From the NCBI GenBank assembly GCA_033439795.1, contig JAUTDP010000013.1:806001-870000 (forward strand): a DNA stretch of 64,000 nucleotides, read 5' to 3'. Shown here one piece after another: positions 32,644-44,156 of the stretch; within the stretch, counting starts at the first letter, position 1; every line of letters starts with the position of its first letter. The notes beneath the pieces were generated by a model that searched no databases, was not told the DNA's origin, and was given only the letters and a program-made list of their open reading frames with translations. Made by a program: the position numbers and the translations under genes. The DNA comes from Sordaria brevicollis. Lineage: Eukaryota; Ascomycota; Sordariomycetes; Sordariales; Sordariaceae.

Positions 32644-33815
32644 ATGGTACCAAACACGATAACGGAAGCCGAGCTGGACGGAATCTACGCCTTTGCCGTC
32701 CAGCTCGGGAAAGATGCAGGTCACCTTCTCATGGAAGCCGCCCGCTCACGATTTAGCAGTACCAAGGCCACCAACGAGAAGTCCACAATCCCAGAGTTCA
32801 CGGAGAAGGATTCCGCCGTCGACATCGTGACGCAGACCGACGAAGAGGTAGAAGCTTTCATCAAGACTGCCATCAACACGCGGTACCCTTCCCACCATTT
32901 CATCGGGGAAGAGACCTACGCGAAATCCTCCCAGCCCACGCGCCCCTACCTCGTCGACCCTGCAACTCCGACCTGGGTCATTGATCCCCTCGATGGAACA
33001 GTAAACTATACGCATCTTTTCCCCATGTTTTGCGTCTCCATCGCCTTTCTCATCGACGGAATTCCAGTAATAGGAGTCATATGTGCGCCGATGCTTGGCC
33101 AGCTCTTTACGTCCTGCAAGGGTCGAGGTGCTTGGCTGAATGAGACGCAAAGATTGCCGCTGGTGAGACAGCCGTTGCCGAGGAACGCACCGGCAGGATG
33201 TGTGTTTAGCTGCGAATGGGGCAAGGACCGTAAAGACAGGCCAGATGGGAATCTGTACCGGAAGGTGGATAGTTTCGTGAATATGGCAGTCGAGGTGGGG
33301 GGCCGAGGTGGCAAGGGAGGAATGGTTCACGGGGTCAGAAGCTTGGGAAGGTCAGTTGTTTTCTTCACCCACCACCCGCTCTCGCTGTCTTGATTTCCAC
33401 TTGTTGTTGCTCACACTGGAAAAGCGCGACCCTGGACCTCGCTTACACGGCAATGGGCTCTTTTGATATTTGGTGGGAAGGAGGGTGCTGGGAATGGTAA
33501 GAATAACATTCAGCCAGCTACGGTTATTTTTAGTCATTTGAGATTGAAGACTGACAATATGGGGGCGAATTTAGGGATGTTGCGGCGGGTATGGCCATCC
33601 TTCATGAAGCTGGAGGCTTGATAACCTCAGCAAACCCGCCCGAAGCGTGGGAAACGGCAGAGATACCAGAAGCGAAGCTGGGTAGCCGGTTATACCTCGC
33701 CATTCGGCCGGCAGGACCGTCTGAATGGGAAACAGCACGAACAGCACAAGAAAGAACCGTTAGAGCAGTCTGGAGGCGTGTGCGTGCTTTGGACTACACG
33801 CGACCAGGTGCTTGA
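32644..33815 (+). CDS. qa-x: QA-X, inositol monophosphatase-like protein
   Basis: Three exons, 32644-33350, 33425-33496 and 33575-33815 (introns 74 and 78 nt), give 339 residues, like N. crassa QA-X (about 340). It belongs to the metal-dependent, Li-sensitive phosphatase superfamily: G-E-E-T-Y (E89/E90), W-V-I-D-P-L-D-G-T (D114, D117) and, restored only by splicing, W-W-E-G-G-C-W-E-W-D-V-A-A-G with the last metal-binding Asp. It is quinate-induced in N. crassa, but its role in the pathway is not established. I start at M-V-P-N-T-I-T; an open frame continues upstream to 32572 without family similarity. Position at the end of the cluster supports the name. Confidence 0.93.
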
Positions 33816-34272
33816 AAGGGAGGTGGAAGGTTGATTGAAACCCTTGTTTCCTCTTCGGGAATTAAAAACATGACAGATATTCCACACCGGTGATTCATGA
33901 TATGGCCTGAAAGCGCCTGACAGAGATGAAGGCCAGGAGGATGAAAGAATACAGGGGTTTATTGACTCACACTTGTTGCACACGTTGCTAGCTCAGCATC
34001 TCCAGTGGCAGGGCACTTTGTCACATCACCGGTTCATATTATCAGCTCTGCGACAACCTGGACAACCGAGGCATGGTCAGGCTTTCCGAAATTCGAGCTG
34101 GGAAAGTGTCAGATAGTTGTTGAGTTGATTAGTCGTCATTCCAGTACTGTGCGTCAGTTCCGGCTCGGGTCGACCGCTTTCATGCGCAGAACTACCGGCA
34201 ATGGGCGGTGGTAAGGCAAAGAAAGTGGTACGAAATCGGTATTGCCAACAAGAGCTTTGTGTAAACTTTTCT
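33816..34272. other. Convergent qa-x / jip5 intergenic region
   Basis: 457 bp between convergent genes, probably both 3' UTRs. Nothing else seen. It marks the right edge of the qa cluster. Confidence 0.5.
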
Positions 34273-35612
34273 TTAGTCCAAACCTGGGAATGAGATGGAA
34301 GGGCCGCCCTGTTTGCACTTCTTGTTTCCCTTTCTCCGCTTCTTTTTCCTCTCCCTCTTGGGACGGTCGCTGTCGCTATCGCTGTCGTCATCATCGTCAT
34401 CGTCGTCGCTATCGGCGGCTCGCTTGACGCCGTGGTCGGCTTCCACGTCCTCCTCCTCCTCCTCCTCCTCCTCTTCTGGGGCGGAGCCAGCCTCAGCCCA
34501 AACCTTGACAGTCCTACCGCCACCACTAATGAGCCTGTTCTCGTAGTCAAAGTTGAGAGCAGCAACGCCCTCAACCTCGTCGTGCTGAAACGTGGCCTTA
34601 ACCTCTCTGCGCTTCAGATCGACAACCTTCATGGTGCCGTCACCGACGCCAACCACGGCCATCTTGCCCCAGCCGAGCTCGTCGGGAACACGAACAATGG
34701 CGTCGAGGCTCTCTCCGTCTCTCTTGGTCTCTCCGGGGGCAACATAGATGCGTTCTTGCTGGTCATCCCAGGCGCCACGATCCCATAGGGTCAAGACACC
34801 TCCGCCAGTGCCGATGGCCAGAACGGCGTTGTTGCGCATGTGCTTGGGGCCCAGGCCGGTGGGGATGACGGTGGAACACAGCAGCTCGTCCTCCTGGTCC
34901 TCCGAGGTGGCCATGATGCCGTGTCTCAAGTCGGTAACGGCCAGAGTGCTGCCGCCGGTAGAAACCCACTGCTTGGGGAAACCGGAAGTGCTCTCGGATG
35001 AAGGGGGCAGGGGCGTCAGACTGGAAATGTAGTCGGAGTGGGGGACATGCTTGCGGACGGGCTTGGGGTTGAGGGAGCCATTCTCGCGGAGGTCGAAGAT
35101 GTAGAGAGAGCCGGAGTCGGTGCCAAGCAGCAGGGTCTGGGGCGACAGGGTGTGAAGGATGGCCGGAGTGTCGCTCTGGCTGCTGGTGCTGTTGACGGGG
35201 GGAAGGCCAATCTTGGAGACGACAACGCCGGTCTCGGGAGAGAAGTGCTTGACGATGGAGTCGGTACCGGCCGAGTAGAGGGCTGTGATGGGGAGTTGGG
35301 CTTGGTTAGCTGGGCCATATAAAAGCAGTGTGTAGACCTGGAGAGCTCCTCACACTCGCCGTCGGTGCTATAGGTCAGAGTGCGGCAGCTGCCCTTGTGG
35401 CGGTGGGTGCTCCAGACACTCTTGATGACACCCTTGCCGCCGGTGATGCTGCTGTTCTCGTCCTCGTCGTCGTCGCTGTCCTGGTTGGTGGGGATGCGGA
35501 AGGTCTCGACGCGGCCGTTGGAGAGGCCGACTGTAAGCAGAGGCTTGGAGGGGTGCACCACCTGCGTGAACAGGTCCGCCGAGAGCGGCAGAGTGCAGAG
35601 GTTTTCAAGCAT
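34273..35612 (-). CDS. jip5: WD-repeat protein JIP5 family, ribosome biogenesis
   Basis: Two exons, 35612-35354 and 35282-34273 (71-nt intron, GTGAGG...TCACAG), encode 422 residues. The family is a nucleolar WD-repeat beta-propeller linked to 60S ribosomal subunit assembly. Visible features: N-terminal [15 protein letters not shown], repeated blade segments such as T-L-T-Y-S-T-D-G-E and [17 protein letters not shown], and [13 protein letters not shown]. The C-terminus has an acidic Glu run, then an Asp run, then a Lys/Arg-rich tail ([14 protein letters not shown]), as in other fungal members. The splice sits inside the second blade and restores the reading G-E-S-L-Y-S-A-G. Confidence 0.9.
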
Positions 35613-36004
35613 GGCTTGTTTCGTTGTTGTCCGTCACCGTTGTTGTTTGCGGTTGTTAGTGTTGTTGATGTCTGGATCAGGTCGGCGCAAACAAGTACAC
35701 AATGTATGGTAGGCCTCGGTGAATTGAGTAGCGAGAAGAACTCGGCCAGTTTTTTTTTGGGGAGCTTAGATCTCACGTCGCTCTGCTCCATCTTTCCCAG
35801 TCAGGCTTAGCTTACTTGTAGCGCCTTCAACGTGCCGTGCCATCAAGGTCCCTGGCGGAGGATCAATGGAGACAGCTTCCAATGCAGTCCGTGCGTGGTC
35901 ATCCCTAGCCGCTTATGCCAGAGCCAGACGCATGTACCTTTGAGAGATGGCAGGGAGAAGATGGGGAAAGAAACTAGGGTAGCACTAACAGCTGCAGCGG
36001 CCAA
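35613..36004. promoter_or_regulatory. jip5 upstream region
   Basis: 392 bp between the jip5 start and the left end of the Harbinger transposon, presumably the jip5 promoter. The transposon inserted about 390 bp upstream of the start codon. No other feature. Confidence 0.5.
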
Positions 36005-36051
36005 GGGCCCGTTCGGTAGCGGACTGCTTGCTCCCAGCAGTATAGACTTCT
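36005..36051 (+). repeat. Harbinger left terminal inverted repeat
   Basis: Begins GGGCCCGTTCGGTAGCGGAC and ends ...AGCAGTATAGACTTCTG. It is complementary to 39447-39492 except for one C missing on the right side. Preceded by target duplication CAA at 36002-36004. Confidence 0.93.
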
Positions 36052-38133
36052 GTGAATTCTTGGTCGCCCAGAGTGGAGGCTACTAATCGATGTAGTATAT
36101 ACGAGGTCCACTTTCTAGATTTAAACGTTTTGGGTATAGCTTTATATAATCCGGCTTACCGCCTTCGATCTAAATACGTAATAAAGTTGATAATTTGGTT
36201 TTTAATATCGTAATTATATTCTTAGTATTTTTACCCGCTAAAACCAATAATATAGATAACGATAGAGATTAAAGTCCAATCGAAGAGTTTATTAACTTAT
36301 TTTCGATTAGCGTTAATAACCGGAACTTCTCTATCGACGATTACTTCTATATTTCTATTACGGATAACGACGATATAATTACTAATAAAATTCTACCTTT
36401 CGAGAATTAATTTCTCAAGATTTAAATTTAGAATTAAATTAATTAAACTACTTAATCGAACCTTCCTCCTACTTAGTAAATTAATTAATTAGAATATACC
36501 CAATAACTAAATAATTAGTTAAAATATATTTAATAGAATAATTAATTAGAGTATATTTAATAAAGTAATTAATTAGAATATACTTAATAGAATTAACCGT
36601 AATATATTTAAAGCTAAATTCAAACCTAATTTTAATCTTAATTGTAATAAACTACTTAAAATATTATAGGGACTAAACGTAAGCGGGCTATTTAATTACA
36701 ATCGATTAATATTTTTTTTACCTCGTTTAAATATATTATTTATAACCGTAAAATAATCAATTAAATAATAGAATAATTCGGTAAATATAAGAGAAAGGGA
36801 TATTTTAAATCTAGTAAAGTAAAAAAGTATAATAAAATTTAAAAATATATATTTAAAAGGGCGAAGGAAAAATAGCCGCGTTACTTATAAACCGTTAACG
36901 CGATTAAATCGAAATAGAATATTAAATGTAATCGTTATATTATTTAGAAGAAATTAATAATAATATTTAATATAAAATATAATTAAACGATTAATATTTT
37001 AATTATTTTTAAGGAGATTTGGGATAGATTTTTTATTTATTATAATACCGAGCGTAAAAATTATTATTAATTTCGTATTACCCTATTAAGTAACCGGGAG
37101 GTTTATAAGGATATTTTCGTAAAGGAATACCCCGCTAATTATTATATTCGCGAAGTAGGGGATAAAAACGAGGAGGAGGACCGAAATAAAGAAAATATTA
37201 CCGGGAAGGAAGACGTTAATAATAATTCGGGCAATAGCGATTCTAATAAAGAAAAGGATTTTAATAATAAAGGTAATAGGGGTAACGATAGTAATAATAG
37301 AAGATAAAATAAACCTACTCTTAAGAAGAAGATTCGCGAAATTCCTATATAAAAATTCGCTCGCGAAATTAACCCGGACTATATTCCTATCCCTATTAAG
37401 GAGTCCGTTTTAATTAAAAATAAAAAAACCCTATAAAAGAAGGCTACCCGTAATAATAGGGATATATTAAGCTAATTAATAATAATAGCGGCGTTATTAT
37501 TAGCGGTATTAAAACTCTTAAGAATTAATACGCTATAGAAAGTAATCGAAGATATTTAGAAGAGGTTTATTAATAAAATAATTACGTAGGAGATAATAAA
37601 AATATTGGATTATTTAGAGGAAAACCCAATAAACGTAATTAAATATAATAATTATAATAGGGAAATAAGGTAATTATATATAAATAAATGGATAGAATAG
37701 AATAAAAAAAAAATTTTATTTATTAAATTTATATTTTTTTATTAAATATTCGAATTATTTAATAATTTTAATTTTTTATACATATATTCGTTATTATTTG
37801 ATATTTTTTTTTAAATTTTAAATAAATATTCGAATTATTTAATAATTTTATATTTTTTATATATATTCGATTTTTTCTAATAACTCTAATTTTTATTTAT
37901 ATATTCTACTCTATTCGATTTTTTTATTTAGATTTAAATTCAGATTCGGTATTTAGACCTATTTCCTTCCTCTCCCTCTTTCTTTATAATAATTTCTAAT
38001 ATTAATTCTAAATAGCGACCGTAGTAGATTAGCGGATTTAGTAATTCGTTTTCCCCTTTAGAACCCTTTTTATTCGTTATTTCTTTTCTTTTATTACCCT
38101 CTTTTATTTCTCTATTAACTCTATCCTCGGTCG

Positions 38134-38660
38134 CTAAAATATTACGAAATTATATAATACGGTTACTATATAAATAATTTTAATTTATCGGTTAATATTA
38201 TATTTAAATAGTATAATATATACGATTTTTTATATTTTCTTTACGATATTAAAAATATATTCGATAATAATATAAATACGAATATAGCGTAAATTGTATA
38301 ACTCCTTCGCATTTTTCGGTTTCTTCCCTTTATTTTTCTAATCCTTTAAATAATATTTAACGTTAATAAAAGGTATTACAATTCCCTTCCGAATATTAAA
38401 CCCTATATTAATAATATAATAACGGTTTTTTAATACCCGAAATAATTTATTAAATATTTACGAATATAATACAGCGTCGTTAATCGATCCTTTTACCTCC
38501 GCTAATACGTATAAGAATAAATAGTCGAATTTTATTACTACGAAGACGTTTTATATAATATTATTATTCCTATTATACTACCGTTATTATTAAAATTTCT
38601 TTATATAAGCGGCTATATATATTTTATTAATAGCGCCGATATAATTATTAAAAGTATTAA
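38134..38660 (-). pseudogene. HARBI1-like DDE transposase relic
   Basis: One minus-strand frame, interrupted by RIP-type stops (TAA/TAG for Gln/Trp), keeps three landmarks of the DDE_4 transposase domain in order: I-G-A-I-N-K (the G-x-I-D-G-T-H motif with D changed to N and a later K), F-D-Y-L-F-L-Y-V-L-A-x-V-K-G-S-I-N-D-A (second Asp region), and K-E-L-Y-N-L-R-Y followed by I-E-Y-I-F-N-I-V-K-K (the N-L-R-H ... E-R-I-F-G-V-L-K-K region with the catalytic Glu). The N-terminal part is too degraded to follow. It is nonfunctional. Confidence 0.85.
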
Positions 38661-39446
38661 ATTAAAGGTTTAATTCGATTTTAATATTTAAATAATTATT
38701 TTTTAGAAAGCAGATAATAACTTTATATAAAATATATAATTAATTTAATATATTTTATATAATAGCGTTAACCGAATTTAAATTAATATTAAATTTATAT
38801 AACGTTTCTTTTTAAAATTAGGCCGTATTAAATATTTAGAGAATAATTATAAATTTTTATTTTAATGTTTAATAGCGAATTAGCTTTAAATTAATATATT
38901 CTTTTAATTAAATTACGAAGGTATTAAAAGTAGGTCGGTTTATCCTAAAATAGTCTTTAAATTACGTTATTAATTTATAATAAAAATTATTTACAATCTT
39001 TCGAACCGCGGTAAAATTACCCGGGTATATAATATTTCGATTTTTTTTATTTTAGAATATAATATAAATTACTATATAAATAGCGTATACGAAGGTAATG
39101 TAGTTATAATAATAGGGATATATAATACCGTTATTATTTAAATATATCGTCGGTAGGTGTGAAATTATTATATACGAAATATTAATAAAATTATTTATAA
39201 TAAGTTATATTACCCGGATTTTAATAGTACGGTTAGCGGTAATTCAATATTAAGAAAACGGTAGAATCTTACGACGCTATATTCAATATAGAAAATTGTA
39301 GCCCAATTTTAAATTATCTTAGTAAGGTACAAAAAAGCGGAGTCGATTTCGAATAGTCCGAACTATTTAATCATTTTCTCCACACAACTACTACCAAAAC
39401 CAATTTAGCGAATTCGGAAATTCGTCTTAGTAGGGAAAAACCGGGC

Positions 39447-39492
39447 AGAAGTCTATACTGCTGGAGCAAGCAGTCCGCTACCGAACGGGCCC
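39447..39492 (-). repeat. Harbinger right terminal inverted repeat
   Basis: Inverted partner of 36005-36051, ending ...CCGCTACCGAACGGGCCC, followed by CAA at 39493-39495, identical to the triplet before the left end. Confidence 0.93.
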
Positions 39493-39966
<474 letters not shown>

Positions 39967-40090
39967 ATGATATTAACAAAGTTCCCACTGCTCTTGGGCG
40001 CCGTGATGCTGGCCATGATGGGCTCCAGTGTCATGGCCGCCACAAGCCGCCCTCTTCGCTGTCTCATGTATCTGACCGGGTATGTTACAA

Positions 40091-40128
<38 letters not shown>

Positions 40129-41262
40129 CTTTCCTCTTCGTCATATACAACCAAGTAGCTAACTGTTCTTCTCTGCCGCAGTCAGCACCCGGTTGCGCCC
40201 CAGATCGACCAGCTTGACCATATTACCCACGTCGCTTTGGCCTTCATGTCCCCCAGCATCTTCAACGACCCTCTGAACCAAGAATGGCCTCTGTTCACCA
40301 CCGTCGATGATGTTCGCCCCCGTTTCCCCAAGCACACAAAGGTCTTGATTGGCATTGGCGGCTGGGGCGATACCATTGGCTTTTCCGTCGCCGCCCTGAA
40401 CGACGAAACCCGCACTCTCTTTGCCGAGAATGTCGCCAAGATGGTCGAGGCTACTGGCGCTGACGGCATCGATATCGACTGGGAATATCCCGGGGGCAAC
40501 GGCGAGGACTACAAGAAGATTCCCAACTCAGACAAGCAATGGGAGATCACGGCCTACCCCCTCCTCCTCCAGGCACTGCGTGCTGCCCTAGGTCCCGAAA
40601 AGATCATATCGGCCGCCGTTCCTGGCCTGGAACGCGACATGCTTGCCTTTACGCGCGAGACTGTTCCCCGAATAATGCGCCAAGTCGATTTTCTCAACGT
40701 CATGACTTACGACATGATGAACCGCCGCGACACCGTCACCAAGCACCACACCGGCGTCGAGTTGAGCCTCAAGGCCGTCGATGCCTATGTGGCCGCCGGT
40801 GCCGCCCCCCAGAAGCTGAACCTTGGATTCGCCTTTACCGTCAAGTACTTCAAGACCGAGCAAGACGCCTGCGCACAATTATCACCAGTGGGCTGTCCCA
40901 CCGTCGAAATGGAAGATCCCATTACTGGAGCCGACCTTGGTAGTTCTGGCGCCTTTTCCTGGCATGATGACGTGCCAAAGCACCTCCGTGGTTCCTTTGA
41001 AAGGGCTCTCACCCAAGGAGTCTATGATGACGAGCAAGGCGGCTACTATTACTGGGACCCTACTGAGGCGCTTTGGTGGACGTTTGATACTCCAGATGCC
41101 ATCAAGCAAAAGTTCCCCAAACTCTTGGAGAAGCGTCGACTAGGAGGCGTGTTCGCATGGGGCCTAGGCGAAGATGCCCCCGATTACGAGCATCTGGCCG
41201 CGTTGAACCAAGGATTGGCCATGTTGAAGGGAGAGGACACTGACGAGAGGGATGAGTTATGA
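39967..41262 (+). CDS. Secreted GH18 chitinase
   Basis: Two exons, 39967-40079 and 40182-41262, give 397 residues. Exon 1 encodes a signal peptide (M-I-L-T-K-F-P-L-L-L-G-A-V-M-L-A, cleavage likely after V-M-A near residue 24). The splice joins L-M-Y-L-T-G to Q-H-P-V-A-P, the first beta strand of the barrel. GH18 signatures are V-L-I-G-I-G-G-W-G (residues 93-100) and D-G-I-D-I-D-W-E-Y-P (132-141) with the catalytic acid E139. It should cleave chitin or chito-oligomers outside the cell or in the wall. The 102-nt intron contains an about 31-nt poly-A run. I see no chitin-binding module. The promoter abuts the hexanucleotide repeat. Confidence 0.9.
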
Positions 41263-41753
41263 CCGTGGAAAATGAAAGTGACCGTATCTAGCCGTTTTGG
41301 AAAGGATGCGAGGTGTCGACGGAGTCTGGCGCAATTAGAAAGTATTTATCTTTTCGGACATGCTATAACCAGGAACAAGAACGGGGGCGGGGAGTAGGTC
41401 CTCGCGTGTAAACATGCTTCCACTTTGCTCTCATCCTATTCTCTTCCTGAGTTTCGGTCCCGACCTTTGGTTTCAGTCGTTGCCTCTTCCTCACAAGCAG
41501 CTGACAAAACGCGCGTTGGATGGCATTCACCATTCAGTGACCTAAAACCCTAGTCGCCCGCGTTTGTCGCTCTTCTTTCCAAACCACTTGCAAGGCTGCC
41601 CGTTTCGATTAGCCTCCTCCCGTCCCCCAGTACCGTACAAATCCAGTACTCCCACCTGCCTTTATCTGCCAAGTCGATTTTGTTTTTTGCTACGCACACG
41701 CACGCACTTCCTCCTAAAGAAACCCAAGAAAAGAAAAGGAGTAGCCCATCAAA
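41263..41753. promoter_or_regulatory. Intergenic, promoter of alpha/beta hydrolase
   Basis: 491 bp between same-strand genes. The second half is pyrimidine-rich (41560-41740), typical of a fungal 5' leader. No gene. Confidence 0.5.
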
Positions 41754-43457
41754 ATGTCACTCCCCCATCAGGGAACTGATGGAGTACCGCCCGCGGCCAC
41801 CGACTGCGATCCACGCACTTTTCACATAGGGCAAATACGCGTCGAGAGCCTGGCGCCCAGTGTCGTCCGCAAAAATCTCATGCCGATAATCCTTCTCCAT
41901 GGAGATTATCACCCAGGATCGGTAAGTATTTCTTTCACCCTCTCCAGTCGTTGAAATTCTTAGGCTTACCATGTGCGATTGGTTCCCCTACAGATGTGGC
42001 TCACTAAGCCTGATGGTCGCCCAGGTTGGGCTGCTTTTTTCGCCGAACGCGGTCATCGTGTCTACGCTCCTCAGCTGCCATTCCATGGTCAGTCCGCTGA
42101 CTCCAACTACAACGACCGGGTGAAGGCCATGACCCCTCAGCAAGTCGAGAACCTGTTCACGGCCGTCAACAAAATCAACGATCCAGAATGGCCAGCGGCA
42201 AAGACACACACACAGTGGCCAGGAGTAAGTTCGGCTCCGGACCAAGTGTTGAGAACGGTCAGTGGATACGGGATGTTTTGCTGAAGATGAGAACGAACTT
42301 AGAGTGGCATCCGAGGCGATCCCATTTTTGAACGGTACTTCAACCAACTGATTCCAATGCACATGGACTCCTGCGAGCGCCAGGCAGCCGCTCAAGAGGC
42401 AGTCGAGAGTCTCTTGCGATTCTTGAAGCGTCCGGCTATCCTTATCGGCCATGGCAGTGGCGCCAACGTTGCCTGGCTGGCAGCTGATGTGGCCCGTGAT
42501 TTCGTCCACGCTATTGTTGCAGTTGAACCACTCGGTCCTCCTTTTGGCTCAGCTCTTGAGACCAAAAATGGAAAAATGGGACCAACGAGCAACTTCAGAA
42601 AGCTTAACGGCACTCGTCAATATGGCCTGGCAGATATACCAATCCAGTTTGCCCCACCGGTTGCAGCACCAGAGTCCTTCGAGGAACTGCTTGATGAGAA
42701 AACAGCGCCATACCAACCTATTCAAGTCACAAAGTTTTATGCAAAAGGTCGACAAGGCAAGTTCTGCTTTGAACAAGTCCCTGTCGGATTACCTCCTGCT
42801 GCGGCAGAGCCTCGGAAGCTCCCGAACCTGGTTGGAATTCCTCAGCTCGTGATTACAGCGGAGGCAAGCTTCCATCGCGTTTTCGACTGGGCAACAGTAC
42901 ATTTTCTTCGCCAGGCCGGGGCCACCGTCAAGTACCACAAGCTCGAACAGCATGGAATCCACGGAAATGGGCATCTCTGTTTCCTGGAGGAAAACAGTAA
43001 CAGTGTGGCCAACCACGTGCTCAACTGGTTGCACGAAGAGGCAAGTGTCCCAAAAGCAAAGATTGTTGAAGCTCCACGCTCCCATTCCCAGGCTATCAGC
43101 GCACCCGGCAGCCATGGCCATTCCTCGAATCCGCTCGCGGGTCGGCCTAGCAGTCTCGGCGACCCTATTTCAGCCACTGGTCAAGTTCGAACCGGTGACG
43201 GTCACAATCCCCCCAGCGTGTCTGCTCCTCAATCTCTTGTTGTCCGGAACGCTCAGGTTGTGCGAGGTGTTGACACCGTCCCCTTTACACCTCATAACAA
43301 ACCTATCCGCCGAACCGGTCAAACCACGATCAGCGAACGGCGACTTGTTGAAGTCACAACTAGTCCTGATAGTCCTACTCCACGTCCGGCGACTGACCTT
43401 GATAGGCGAGCAAGGTCGGCCCTAAGCAAACTTTCTACAGTACGAGAAGACAATTGA
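41754..43457 (+). CDS. Alpha/beta hydrolase fold protein
   Basis: Three exons, 41754-41921, 41994-42224 and 42303-43457 (introns 72 and 78 nt, both phase 0), give 517 residues. The first strand I-I-L-L-H-G-D-Y-H-P-G-S carries the oxyanion H-G motif, and the nucleophile elbow is I-G-H-G-S-G-A (residues 181-187, Ser185). The family His is probably in Q-H-G-I-H-G-N-G-H-L. The last 120 residues are Ser/Pro/Thr-rich and look disordered, an extension beyond the hydrolase domain. There is no clear signal peptide, so it is probably cytosolic. The overall layout resembles fungal secondary-metabolism or esterase-like hydrolases, but the substrate is unknown. Confidence 0.85.
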
Positions 43458-44156
43458 GAGCGAGCACACAGATTGGGTAGGCAGAGGCGCACTCAGAACA
43501 ATCTGATGCGATGACACCCACTGGATTTCACTATTAAGAGGCTTATCGCAATGGTTGCCAAGTGTCTAACCTTGCTAAAGATCCAAGTCAAGTAGACAAG
43601 CGGGAAGGAGTAGTCTTCCTATCCTTTTCCGGTTGAAAGGCCAGACATCTATTTCTTCGTATCCACTACTGCTTTTCATCACAGACTGTACGTCTGCTCG
43701 CTAAGTTGGTGTTGATCTTTAAGATCACATCCTGCGCTCCTTTGAATGCCTTGCTACACGGTCCAATACTGGTTTGTTTGTTTGTGGGCTTGAGACATCG
43801 GATCAACTTCACCAGGCATTTCCATCTCCCTGTATTGCAGTTCGTTTCCAGAATATAGGTATCGCCAATCCTTGGTAAACCCCTTCGAGAAATTCGACAT
43901 GTATTTTCAGGTCTCCACAATTCATCCTTACTTAACATGTATCCATTTGATCACATGCAACGGCTGGGACAATTATGGGCAGGCGTTATTAAGCATGCTA
44001 GAAGTACCGAGTTGATAAACAAAACATCATTTAGATGTACTGGTAGACTATATAGTGGTATTTCCAAACCCACCCCGTTCATCAGCTCGTCACACGAGCG
44101 ATGCCCCAACGTTCTGCCGGGTGTTTTTAGATGAGAGTAGTATCCAGACACAGCAA
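43458..44156. other. Convergent intergenic region
   Basis: 699 bp between the alpha/beta hydrolase and polymerase kappa 3' ends. It contains a copy of the dispersed repeat (43761-43823). No gene. Confidence 0.5.
43761..43823 (+). repeat. Dispersed intergenic repeat, copy 3
   Basis: GTCCAATACTGGTTTGTTTG, then TTTGTGGGCTTGAGACATCG and GATCAACTTCACCAGGCATT. This is the longest alignment partner of copy 2. Confidence 0.65.

Larger units (their letters stand above)
36005..39492 (-). mobile_element. PIF/Harbinger DNA transposon, RIP-mutated
   Basis: A 3,488-bp element with 46-47-bp terminal inverted repeats (left begins GGGCCCGTTCGGTAGCGGAC, right ends with its reverse complement, one indel) flanked by a 3-bp direct repeat CAA (36002-36004 and 39493-39495). 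The interior, from about 36,090 to 39,300, is AT-rich RIP-type sequence with stops. On the minus strand it still shows a HARBI1-type DDE transposase (listed separately). A 3-bp duplication and this transposase define PIF/Harbinger. A plus-strand block around 36.9-37.7 kb, rich in Lys/Glu codons, may be the remnant of the second, DNA-binding ORF typical of the superfamily. The terminal repeats are not mutated. It cannot encode a working transposase. Confidence 0.92.
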
